Below, piece by piece: positions 8,618 through 17,160 of a stretch of 40,627 bases of DNA. The notes under the pieces are model-generated. The model ran no database searches. It saw nothing but the letters and a program-made list of their open reading frames with translations, and was not told where the DNA came from. The DNA comes from Candidatus Woesebacteria bacterium RBG_16_42_24 (GTDB taxonomy: Bacteria > Patescibacteriota > Microgenomatia > UBA8517): positions 1 through 40,627 of the forward strand of contig MGFX01000005.1 of NCBI GenBank assembly GCA_001792115.1. Reading direction: 5' to 3'. A program made the translations under genes and the position numbers. Numbering within the stretch: the first letter of the stretch is position 1; every line of letters starts with the position of its first letter.

Positions 8618-8636
8618 TAACGATCCCGTATCGTTA
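8618..8636. repeat. Copy 2 of the hairpin repeat; perfect 7-bp stem TAACGAT-CCCGT-ATCGTTA
   Basis: Direct inspection; shares 17 nt exactly with 3708-3724. Confidence 0.6.
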
Positions 8637-8696
8637 CTACAAATATCGCTTGTGGCAAGATGTGAAAAAAGAGTTATATAATAAAGGCAATTTAAA

Positions 8697-10016
8697 GTGG
8701 AGCAAATTCCCAAGGAAAGTGAAACAATAGCCGCTAAGCGCAGCCTTCGACTTGCGGAAAAGTTCAGACGGGCGGGAGAGGGCTTCAGGGACAAAAATTC
8801 CTGGTGGAGTAATGGGCCGCTTGAGCTTTTAGGATTAGTATTTGTTTTCTTACTCAACTTTTATCTAGTCATCAATTTTTTTGGGACTTCCGCGCCCGAC
8901 ATTCCATATTCGGGTCCGGTTATCCCCCTTTTTGCTAAGGGGATTGAGCTTTTTAATGTCCCAATTGCATATTCAATCCAAATAGTGAATGCAACTTTTC
9001 ATCTTTTTTTCCCGTTCACTTTTTATTTACTTGTCAAAAAGATTTCGGGGAGGAAGTTGATAGCCTTTTTAGTAATCCTGATTGCTTCGTTGACAGTCTA
9101 TCCGTTTGGTGTTGTCAGAATAACGGGTAGCTTTATTGGGGGGGACGGACCGCACATGGCAAGCCTTACTTTAGTGCCCTTAGCCATTTATGGACTATTA
9201 GGGTTTATTAGGGAGGGTGGGGTAAGGAATCTGGCGATTGCTTCGGTTGCCTCAGGAGTAATTGCCCTAATTTCCCCGTTCGGATTTTTGACATTCGCCC
9301 TATTTGCGGGTATTACGGCTTTCTCCGAGATGTTGCTGGGGACCGGCAGGCTTAAAGTTTTTCGACTTCTAATTGTTTTTATTTTTGCCGGCGCTCTAAA
9401 TTCATTTTGGTATAACCCGGCATTTTTTTATTGGATGATAACGGGGCCGATGGGGGAGGATATTAGGATTACTATCGCAAGACTTATTCCAATTTCCTTC
9501 TTTATTATTCCAATATTGGGAGCATTCGGTTTCTTGCTTTTTGACAGAAGGCCAAACCTACAACCCGTATTTTTAGCTAGCTTCTATACAATTGTATTTG
9601 TGCTCATAGTAGTCGCCGGGGGTGGAATACTTCCTTCTCATCCTTCACGTTATGCCGCGGAACTCGGAATTTCTCTTGCATTTCTTTTAGGCGTGGGGAT
9701 AGTCAAACTTATGGAATTTTTGAAGTTTGGCGCGAGTCACGAGCCCAAAAAAGTCAGTAAAGCGTTATTTGCCAACGGACTGCTTGCGTGCGTTTTTGTG
9801 GTTTTGGTGTTAGGCATAGTCCTGGGTCGGGGCCAACTACTAAGCGCCGAAGAAAGTGTTTTGGGTATTTGGACGGGTTTTGATAAGGGAGAGATTTGGA
9901 CTTCGAGGGATAACTTTAGTGGCATCTCGTCTTTTTTAGGTTATTCGATAACGGGTTCTGCAATACTTGCCCTTACCATTCTTGGAATTAAATCAAGACA
10001 AGAGGTAGCCAGCTAA
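8697..10016 (+). CDS. Multi-TM membrane protein, GT-C/PTPS-related-like
   Basis: 439 aa, GTG start, about 10 hydrophobic segments. Periplasm-side motif 'GGDGPHMASLTLVPLAIYGLLGF' resembles GT-C-like membrane proteins in the same locus. Confidence 0.75.
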   Translation: MEQIPKESETIAAKRSLRLAEKFRRAGEGFRDKNSWWSNGPLELLGLVFVFLLNFYLVINFFGTSAPDIPYSGPVIPLFAKGIELFNVPIAYSIQIVNATFHLFFPFTFYLLVKKISGRKLIAFLVILIASLTVYPFGVVRITGSFIGGDGPHMASLTLVPLAIYGLLGFIREGGVRNLAIASVASGVIALISPFGFLTFALFAGITAFSEMLLGTGRLKVFRLLIVFIFAGALNSFWYNPAFFYWMITGPMGEDIRITIARLIPISFFIIPILGAFGFLLFDRRPNLQPVFLASFYTIVFVLIVVAGGGILPSHPSRYAAELGISLAFLLGVGIVKLMEFLKFGASHEPKKVSKALFANGLLACVFVVLVLGIVLGRGQLLSAEESVLGIWTGFDKGEIWTSRDNFSGISSFLGYSITGSAILALTILGIKSRQEVAS

Positions 10017-10094
10017 AAACTCCTTATTGATTAAGGCTTATTGTAAGCTTATTCTTGTTCCGACGAGCTAAACAAAAAGCGACGATCTTTCTTT

Positions 10095-11321
10095 ATGGTT
10101 AAGAAAATATCCAAGATTGCCATTTTCCACTGTGGATTTATCTATACCGGGGGAGGGGAAAGGATTGTCCTTGAAGAGATAAGCGGCTTAAGAAAAAGAG
10201 GATACCAGGTCGAATGTTTCGTCCCTACCTATGACCCAAAGTTGAGTTACCCCGATATTATAAAAAAATACAGGATAAAGACTTTATTACCGCAGCTACC
10301 TAGGTTTATTCCTTTACGATTTGCCATCCAGTTGGTTTTAAGTTGTCTTTTTGCCCCGTTTTTTGTCTATCGCTTCAGAGATTTCGATTTTTTTATAGGA
10401 GCCAATCAACCAGGAGCTTATATTGCCTGGGTGGTTGCCCGGTTGTTGGGTAAGCCGTATGTAGTATACCTTAGCCAACCGAATAGAGTTCTATACCCCA
10501 GAGATCACGAAGATTGGCAAAACGTTCGTGACTATTATTTTCTCTTTCGATTTATCAATAAGTGGTTTAGAAATTTTGTTGTTAATTTGGACAAACGGTC
10601 CATAACGAGCGGAAGCAATCTCTTTATCAACGGCAGCTTCGTGGCGAAAGAAATAGTAAGAATATATGAACCCAAAAAGTGGACAGATTGTATGGGAGGG
10701 GCCAATTTAGCGCCCAAATCTGTACTGAATAACGACAGGTATAAAGGTAAATTGCGTATTAATGAATGTGAGATTGGTAAACCGTATATCCTATATACGT
10801 CGCGCCATGAACCATGGAAGAAATTCGACTGGGCGGTGGAGGTAGCCAGTAAGGTTATTGAAAACTATCCGGATTTAAGATTGGTTATACCGGGTACGGA
10901 AACTAATGTTACACCAAAGTTAAAAGATTTGGCTAAAGGATTTGGTATAAAGGATAAAGTAATCTTTACCGGACCTATTAAGCAAAAGCAGCTTTGGGAA
11001 TTATATCGAAATGCCGCGGTTTATATTTTTACCTCTCCTAAAGAAGATTTGGGCATTGTCGTTCAGGAAGCCCAGGCGGCCGGGACACCGGTTGTTGCCT
11101 GGAATTCCGGCGGGCCGACGGTTACCGTAGTAAGCGGGGAAACTGGCTACTTGATTGATCCCTATTCCCTTAAGGAAATGGCGGAGAAAATCGTCTATTT
11201 ATTGAAAAATCCTGCTCTAAGAAGAACTTTAGGAAGGAATGCTTGGGAACACATAGCTAAAAATTATTCTTGGGAGAGGCACATTGATATATTGGAGAAG
11301 GAATTTAAAAAAACACTTTAG
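10095..11321 (+). CDS. Glycosyltransferase family 4
   Basis: N-term 'IAIFHCGFIYTGGGERIVLEEI'; C-terminal GT4 motif 'FTSPKEDLGIVVQEAQAAGTPVVAWNSGGPTVTVVSGETGYLIDP'. Confidence 0.93.
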   Translation: MVKKISKIAIFHCGFIYTGGGERIVLEEISGLRKRGYQVECFVPTYDPKLSYPDIIKKYRIKTLLPQLPRFIPLRFAIQLVLSCLFAPFFVYRFRDFDFFIGANQPGAYIAWVVARLLGKPYVVYLSQPNRVLYPRDHEDWQNVRDYYFLFRFINKWFRNFVVNLDKRSITSGSNLFINGSFVAKEIVRIYEPKKWTDCMGGANLAPKSVLNNDRYKGKLRINECEIGKPYILYTSRHEPWKKFDWAVEVASKVIENYPDLRLVIPGTETNVTPKLKDLAKGFGIKDKVIFTGPIKQKQLWELYRNAAVYIFTSPKEDLGIVVQEAQAAGTPVVAWNSGGPTVTVVSGETGYLIDPYSLKEMAEKIVYLLKNPALRRTLGRNAWEHIAKNYSWERHIDILEKEFKKTL

Positions 11322-12139
11322 GCTTTTCGTATAAAATCTCTGATTTTTCGAGAAAGTTCGAATCTACTTAAGCCGATTTTTGCTAGAATCGGGGGGTTAA
11401 TTTCTGCAACAATAGGGATATTTTGCGGCCGCTGCTTAACAGCGCTGATTGTAGCTCCTAATGAACCTTCAATATTTTGGCTAATTACCTGATTTAGTTC
11501 ATCACTATTTCCTATTTGAAAGTGAACCTCTTTTGTATAAGGTAACAAACTGGTGAATACTTCTCTCCATCGCCTTCTATCTATTTTTTGTTGGTTAAGA
11601 TACTCCCAAAATTTTCTTTGACTGACGTCTAAAACTAAACCTCTTTGAACAGGAGATCCTTCTACCCAGTCAATTAGGCTTTGCGGAGAGGCACCACAAT
11701 AGGGTTGAACCTCTAGAAATGGTCTTTGGAATAAAGATGTATCTTCTAGCCAATGGAATACAACCGGCGCAGAATAAACCGTTTCCAAACCTTGGAGAGT
11801 TTTTCCTGTAACTTTCTCGCTTGGAAAGACTGACCTAAAAAGAGCCGATCTTAGTGTAACGAGGTGGCCAACGTTCGTATCAGCTGAAAGTTGATGTTCG
11901 ACTTCAGCTCTACGATCTCTTTTCCAGCTGTCATGAAAGGAATTTATTTGAGGCCTGGGGGCGGAAAGTTCTTGATATTTTTGAAATTCCCAACAGACAG
12001 AAAAACCCGGAAGTATTTCAAGGCCTTCAAATCCATTTTTTCTAGCAAATTCGGTAGACCAAGCCGTGGGCATAAAAGAAAACAAAGGCCAAAGCGATGC
12101 GGTCGATAAACTAATTTGTAAATCTTTTCTTTCAGTCAT
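11318..12139 (-). CDS. Sugar phosphate isomerase/epimerase-like (xylose isomerase-like TIM barrel) protein
   Basis: 'STEFARKNGFEGLEILPGF...EVHFQIGNSDELNQ...IPIVAEINPP' layout; paralogous to 13069-13878. Confidence 0.7.
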   Translation of the reverse strand: MTERKDLQISLSTASLWPLFSFMPTAWSTEFARKNGFEGLEILPGFSVCWEFQKYQELSAPRPQINSFHDSWKRDRRAEVEHQLSADTNVGHLVTLRSALFRSVFPSEKVTGKTLQGLETVYSAPVVFHWLEDTSLFQRPFLEVQPYCGASPQSLIDWVEGSPVQRGLVLDVSQRKFWEYLNQQKIDRRRWREVFTSLLPYTKEVHFQIGNSDELNQVISQNIEGSLGATISAVKQRPQNIPIVAEINPPILAKIGLSRFELSRKIRDFIRKA

Positions 12140-12191
12140 GCCTAAATTTCAAGGGTATAATAGTCCTGTAATGCAAAGAAATCAAATTAAT

Positions 12192-12248
12192 ATTGAGTTT
12201 TTGCCAACATGGAGATTTGTCTGGGAGATGAAGATTGCCTGGCAATGA
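12192..12248 (+). pseudogene. Short relic of a TIM-barrel gene (encodes IEFLPTWRFVWEMK)
   Basis: About 44 nt nearly identical to 13188-13230 (VEFLPTWRFVWEMK). Four of the five differences are synonymous third-position changes. The fragment stops shortly after and abuts the SDR 3' end. Confidence 0.65.
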
Positions 12249-12257
12249 AGATTATGT

Positions 12258-13046
12258 TTAATGGGTAAGAATAAACCCGCCATCAATAAATACTTCTTGG
12301 CCTGTTATATATCCGTTAGTTGCTAGAAACACTGCAGCGTCTGCAATTTCTTCAGGTAAGCCGTGCCTACCCAGGGGAATATTGAGTTCTTTTGCTTTTT
12401 GAAGGTCGTTTGCGTCCGTTATGTCCCTGTTCATACCTGTGTTTCTTATTGCCCCTGGAGCAATTGCATTGACTCGGATGCCATACGGAGCAAGTTCCAA
12501 AGCCCAACACTTGGTAGCACCTACTAGACCTGCTTTTGCAGCCATGTAGTGAGAGCTTTTGGGATCTGGAATCTGGGAGTGCACAGAAGTAATATTTATT
12601 ATTGAGCCTTTCCATTTGCTCTCCGTCATTTTTTTTGCAACAGTCTGGGTTACTAGAAACGCGCTAGTTAAGTTTGTATCAATTAACCCCCTCCATTTAT
12701 CAGGGGCATCCGTATCAAGGAGACTAACAGGATAGGTGATTCCGACGTTATTCACCAGGATGTTAATCTGCCCCCATGTTTTAACGACTTTATCAACCAC
12801 TGGGCCTATCAGAGCTTCCTGACGGACATCAACGTCAAAAGCCTGTGCTTGGCCATCTTTTTGAGAGATTTGCTTTACGACCCTTTTCGCAGCCGGGAGA
12901 TCGATATCTAATATAGCTAACTTAGCCCCTTCTTGGGCAAATCGAAGTGCAATTCCGCGTCCAATTCCTGAAGCGCCTCCAGTTACAATTGCCACTTCGT
13001 CCTTTAATCTTAATTGTTCTTTTGAAGCAGGTTTTTCAGGAGACAT
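12258..13046 (-). CDS. SDR family NAD(P)-dependent oxidoreductase
   Basis: 'VAIVTGGASGIGRGIALRFA' (TGxxxGxG), 'NNVG', S...'YMAAK' active site, 'GYITGQEVFIDGGF' C-term. Start set at ATG 13046 (MSPEKPAS), not at 13091. Confidence 0.93.
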   Translation of the reverse strand: MSPEKPASKEQLRLKDEVAIVTGGASGIGRGIALRFAQEGAKLAILDIDLPAAKRVVKQISQKDGQAQAFDVDVRQEALIGPVVDKVVKTWGQINILVNNVGITYPVSLLDTDAPDKWRGLIDTNLTSAFLVTQTVAKKMTESKWKGSIINITSVHSQIPDPKSSHYMAAKAGLVGATKCWALELAPYGIRVNAIAPGAIRNTGMNRDITDANDLQKAKELNIPLGRHGLPEEIADAAVFLATNGYITGQEVFIDGGFILTH

Positions 13047-13068
13047 GGAGATATTATAGAATATTAGG

Positions 13069-13878
13069 ATGGGCATAGAAAGGGAGACCACGATTATTTC
13101 TTCTGGGAGGAACTTTTTTCCAAAAGGTGCATTTTTTTATTCCACTAAAAGGATTGCGGAATTGGCGAGGAACGTTGGGTATGAAGGGGTTGAGTTTTTA
13201 CCAACCTGGAGATTTGTTTGGGAAATGAAGCGATATGGAAAGTTGCTGGCGCCGGAGGGGATGGTTGCTTCCGGACACAGAGATTGGCGATTTGATAGGG
13301 TAATGCAGGCGATAAACGAAGGTAAACCCTCATGGCTATATCAGTTCAAGACCAAAGGAGATTTGTTGTTTCCGCCTTCCAGCCTTTGCCGAGAAGCGCT
13401 CCAGCAATTTCAGAAAGTATATAGAGTTGCTGTTTCGACAATTCACTTTAATGATACCAAGAATTTTTCTCCGGTTATGCTTGAAATTATAAACAAGAGG
13501 GAAAGCCTGGGGTATATCGACCTGATGGAGTGGTTAAGAGAGGATCCTAAAAATAGAGGAGTGGTTTTGGATACCGATAAGATTTCTCTTTGGCTTGAGG
13601 ATAATAATTTGGCAGATGATAAAGATAGAATTATTTCAGAGCTTATTCCCTTTACGTCTGAAATTCACTATAGAAGTTTTTTGGAAAGATACCCTGGCAG
13701 GCAAGAAAGAAGTGGAAAAAATCTTCAGACAATTTTGAGCTTGGGTTTTAAAGGAAGGGTAGTTGTTGAATTCGGCTGGCCAGATATGGAGAATTCGCCA
13801 TTCGGACTATTTAAAGAAGATCTAAATGTTTTTAAGAAAATTCATAAAAGGCTTATAGCCTTCGTTCGTAACTTCTGA
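13069..13878 (+). CDS. Sugar phosphate isomerase/epimerase-like (TIM barrel) protein
   Basis: 'TKRIAELARNVGYEGVEFLPTW...STIHFNDTK...GRVVVEFGWPDM'; paralog of the 11318-12139 product. Confidence 0.7.
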   Translation: MGIERETTIISSGRNFFPKGAFFYSTKRIAELARNVGYEGVEFLPTWRFVWEMKRYGKLLAPEGMVASGHRDWRFDRVMQAINEGKPSWLYQFKTKGDLLFPPSSLCREALQQFQKVYRVAVSTIHFNDTKNFSPVMLEIINKRESLGYIDLMEWLREDPKNRGVVLDTDKISLWLEDNNLADDKDRIISELIPFTSEIHYRSFLERYPGRQERSGKNLQTILSLGFKGRVVVEFGWPDMENSPFGLFKEDLNVFKKIHKRLIAFVRNF

Positions 13879-13893
13879 TAAATTAGAAGTGAC

Positions 13894-15495
13894 ATGTCAG
13901 TAGGACTAATAGACAAATTATTGGGAGGGCAGGAAGAGCTCGATAAAGAAATTACGGGGAATCAAGAAGAAGGGGAGGGCGACGAGTCAAAAAAAGTAAA
14001 AAGTAACTTTCTTGAATTGGGGCTGATTTTTATTTTGGCGATAGTTCCACGCCTTTTATATATCTTTGTTTTTTCGGATCCCAATTTTACCGGCTGGTAT
14101 ACAGACGTATTCCACCATTGGCAAATTGCCTTTTTATCAAAAGAAATCGGCTTTCACCAAGGGTTTTTGCGGCTTTGGGATTTTAAAGGAATGGAGTTTT
14201 TTTGGGGACTATTACACCCCCTGGTTCTGGTTATCCTTTTTTACATTACCGGCTCGATAAGTATTTTGATACCCAGGCTTCTTTCAACTTTTGGTGGCGC
14301 CCTATCAATTGTTTTGCTCTTTTTATTGATGAGAAGGTATTTTAACCAGGCCACTGCCTGGGCAACGGCGATACTAGCTTCCTTTTTCCCCTTGACCCTA
14401 TTTAGCAATACCACCGGTATGCAGGAAGAGCTAGCCATGCCGTTTTTATTGGGGGGGATGCTTCTTTGGCCGAGCTCGCCGGTCTTAATTGGTCTATTTT
14501 TTGCTCTGGCTTCTATGGTCAGGGCCGAATACTGGCTGTTTGCTTTGGGTTTGGCTTTTTCGACTCTATTTTTTCGAAAACATCGAGACAAGGCTTTGGT
14601 TCTGATTCTTTCCTACCTCCTTTTTATAGCTATTTATATGAAATATCTGGCCAATCATACAGGCAACTGGATTTACCCCATTTATTGGAATTTCTTGGCG
14701 TCGGTTAAGGGCGAATGGTTTTTAGACTTGCCGATAGTCGGTGAGAAATTGGTTGCTCAAACGATTTCCCGCGGCATATTTGCCTTTGGGGTATTGGGGG
14801 CCTTGGTAACTTTAATAAAAAGGTCAAAACACATGCTTTTGTATCTTTATGGATTTGGAAATATAGTTTTTATCGGTTTTATGGTAGGTTTCGGTTCATA
14901 TGTTAAGGGCTACATACCCAGGTTTTGGGTAGACAGACTCTATAATTGGCCTTATTTATTCGCGATGATACTTATCGTGATTGCCCTTTTTTATTATTTG
15001 CCTAAACTGGCTGGGAAACTGTCTACAACGGTCTATGTTTTTTCTTGGCTACTACTACTAACGGGCTTGGTTGTCAGTCAGATTATCTGGAAACCAATTA
15101 ATTTTTTCATGCAACCGGTAGCGGCGATTTATAAAAGCGAAAAACATTGGGCGGCTCAAATTGCCGGTGCTTATCAAGACGGAACGATTCTTTTACCGGA
15201 AGACAGGCCCTATATAACTTACTTTTTGGCGCATGATTACAAAATTCCTGGCAAAAATATGGAGGGACAAATGTTTGATCCTTTCTTTTATTTCAAGGAT
15301 CAAGAAAATCCGTTTTCCAATTGGGGCGAAGAGAGAAAAATTGTCTTGGATTGGCTAAAGAGGGATAATATAAAACTTTTAGTTTTGACAACTCCGAAGT
15401 CTACTTATCAGGGACTGATAGACCGGGAGCCTGATCTATTTAAAAAATTACCATCAGAACAAGAAATTCTTCTATATGAAGTGAACATAAAATAA
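13894..15495 (+). CDS. GT-C-fold glycosyltransferase-like (GT39/ArnT-like) integral membrane protein
   Basis: 533 aa, many TMs; 'VPRLLYIFVFSDPNFTGWYTDVFHHWQIAFLSKE' resembles the acidic first-loop region of GT-C enzymes; 'SMVRAEYWLFALGLAFS' helix-loop. Confidence 0.8.
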   Translation: MSVGLIDKLLGGQEELDKEITGNQEEGEGDESKKVKSNFLELGLIFILAIVPRLLYIFVFSDPNFTGWYTDVFHHWQIAFLSKEIGFHQGFLRLWDFKGMEFFWGLLHPLVLVILFYITGSISILIPRLLSTFGGALSIVLLFLLMRRYFNQATAWATAILASFFPLTLFSNTTGMQEELAMPFLLGGMLLWPSSPVLIGLFFALASMVRAEYWLFALGLAFSTLFFRKHRDKALVLILSYLLFIAIYMKYLANHTGNWIYPIYWNFLASVKGEWFLDLPIVGEKLVAQTISRGIFAFGVLGALVTLIKRSKHMLLYLYGFGNIVFIGFMVGFGSYVKGYIPRFWVDRLYNWPYLFAMILIVIALFYYLPKLAGKLSTTVYVFSWLLLLTGLVVSQIIWKPINFFMQPVAAIYKSEKHWAAQIAGAYQDGTILLPEDRPYITYFLAHDYKIPGKNMEGQMFDPFFYFKDQENPFSNWGEERKIVLDWLKRDNIKLLVLTTPKSTYQGLIDREPDLFKKLPSEQEILLYEVNIK

Positions 15496-15496
15496 A

Positions 15497-16306
15497 GTGC
15501 TAGGTTATAAGTTTGATTACGAAAAAAAAGTTTGGGGTGGAGATATTATTCGCTTACGACCGATATATTTCCGGGCCTCCCGTTTGAAATATGCGCTAAA
15601 AGAACTCGCCAAGGTTAAGGGAAAAATATTGGATTTAGGTTGTGGGGTGGGGGATTTTTCGGAAGCAATCGGATTTTACCGGCCCGATTTGGGGATATAT
15701 TCGGTAGACATTTCGGCTCACGCAATTGCTCTAGCTAATAAAAGAGGTCTTAAAGCGAAATTTAGCGTGGCCGATGCCCACCATTTACCCTTCAAGGACA
15801 ATTATTTTGATGCTGTTGTTTGTTTTGACCTAATTGAGCACGTTAAGTCTCCTAAAAAGGTTTTAGAGGAGATAAACAGGGTGCTTAAGCGGGGCGGGCT
15901 CTTTCATACCTTTATTCCAACCGAAGGCAATGTTTATTCTTTACAGGGTGCGCTTATCGCCTTGGGTTGGAAAGCCAAGGAGAAGTATGGTGCTCATCCG
16001 CATCATTTTCCACCCAATGAGGTTAAGTCTTGGGTGAAAGGGGCCGGTTTTACGATAATTAAGTTGCGCTGGGGGGAACACTTGGTCAATCAAATAATTG
16101 AAATAATCTATTTTAGTTTATTGGAAATAAGAGGAAGAAATGTATCCTCGAGTGTTGAGGGGTATTTGGCGCGCACCAAGGCTAGGCCCTTAATTAAGAT
16201 TATCATCTTAGTAAGGAACGTTTTGGCAACACTTTCTTATTATGAAACAAGTTTTTTGTGGTGGTTTCCGGGATTAGGCTTACATATCACATGCCTAAAG
16301 GATTAA
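15497..16306 (+). CDS. Class I SAM-dependent methyltransferase
   Basis: 'ILDLGCGVGDFSEAIGF', 'FDAVVCFDLIEHVKSPKKVLEEINRVLKRGGLF'. Confidence 0.92.
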   Translation: MLGYKFDYEKKVWGGDIIRLRPIYFRASRLKYALKELAKVKGKILDLGCGVGDFSEAIGFYRPDLGIYSVDISAHAIALANKRGLKAKFSVADAHHLPFKDNYFDAVVCFDLIEHVKSPKKVLEEINRVLKRGGLFHTFIPTEGNVYSLQGALIALGWKAKEKYGAHPHHFPPNEVKSWVKGAGFTIIKLRWGEHLVNQIIEIIYFSLLEIRGRNVSSSVEGYLARTKARPLIKIIILVRNVLATLSYYETSFLWWFPGLGLHITCLKD

Positions 16307-17160
16307 CCTATGATGCTCTTAACTATTCCGATTTTCAGGCGAGATTCTATGATGTCAATCCGCCCCTAACGCCCTGGCCGGAAATATTGATCGAGAGGGG
16401 ACTAACGCTTCTTTATAAACCACGAGAGATATTTTTGAAGAAGGAGATTGATAAATTACGCCTAAAATCGGGCGATAAACTCTTAGAGGTCGGTTGCGGG
16501 CAAGGAGTTTTTTTAAAAAGAATAGTTAAAACCTACGGGGTTGACGCCGTTGGCGTGGACGTTTCTGAAAAATCTATTAAATACGCCCGTCAAAATCAAA
16601 AAGGGCGACTTGTTGAATTTGTGGTAGGCGACGCATTAAATTTACCCTTTCAAAATGATTCCTTTTCTGTGGTAATATCCTTTGACCTACTGGAACATAT
16701 AGCCGATCAAGAGAAGGCGGTTGAAGAGATGACGAGAGTCTTGAAACCGGAAGGTTTGTTAATAATTTATTCTTTAAACAAAAGATATAAATATACTCTT
16801 GATTGGCTTCGTGAGGCGTTGGGTTTTGATATTTTTTCCAGAGCCGCCCACAAAAAAGATCTGCTCATTGATACAGAGTTCCTAAAGAGGGAGTTACAAG
16901 AAAAAGGAATGAAAATAGCAGATTTCAAATTATTTGACGCCTTTTTCGTCTTAGCCCTGGATGAATTTATCATGGCTATGGCTTTTGTCATGGGTAAATT
17001 GGGTTTATTTAAAAAGCGCTCTCTGGGTCTGATATTTTTAGGAATCAGTAGCTTTATATCACACTTTTTATATCCAGCTTTGTACTTATTAGATTACTTT
17101 TGGCTTAGAAAAAACTATTCATTGAGTTTTATTATTGTATGTAAAAAGTACGCAAAATGA
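16291..17160 (+). CDS. Class I SAM-dependent methyltransferase
   Basis: 'LLEVGCGQGVFLKRIV', 'FSVVISFDLLEHIADQEKAVEEMTRVLKPEGLL'. ATG 16291 preferred over GTG 16258; 16-nt overlap with the upstream gene. Confidence 0.92.
   Translation: MPKGLTYDALNYSDFQARFYDVNPPLTPWPEILIERGLTLLYKPREIFLKKEIDKLRLKSGDKLLEVGCGQGVFLKRIVKTYGVDAVGVDVSEKSIKYARQNQKGRLVEFVVGDALNLPFQNDSFSVVISFDLLEHIADQEKAVEEMTRVLKPEGLLIIYSLNKRYKYTLDWLREALGFDIFSRAAHKKDLLIDTEFLKRELQEKGMKIADFKLFDAFFVLALDEFIMAMAFVMGKLGLFKKRSLGLIFLGISSFISHFLYPALYLLDYFWLRKNYSLSFIIVCKKYAK

Noticed and set aside
8401-8857. ORFs of 109 and 111 aa around the 8.4-8.8 kb intergenic region
   Set aside because: They are built from palindromic repeat DNA and overlap the start of the 8697 gene; no domain signal.
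12066-12248. 60-aa plus-strand ORF as a real gene
   Set aside because: Only its C-terminal 18 aa resemble a protein (the TIM-barrel paralog); the rest is antisense to the 11318-12139 gene. Treated as a relic fragment.
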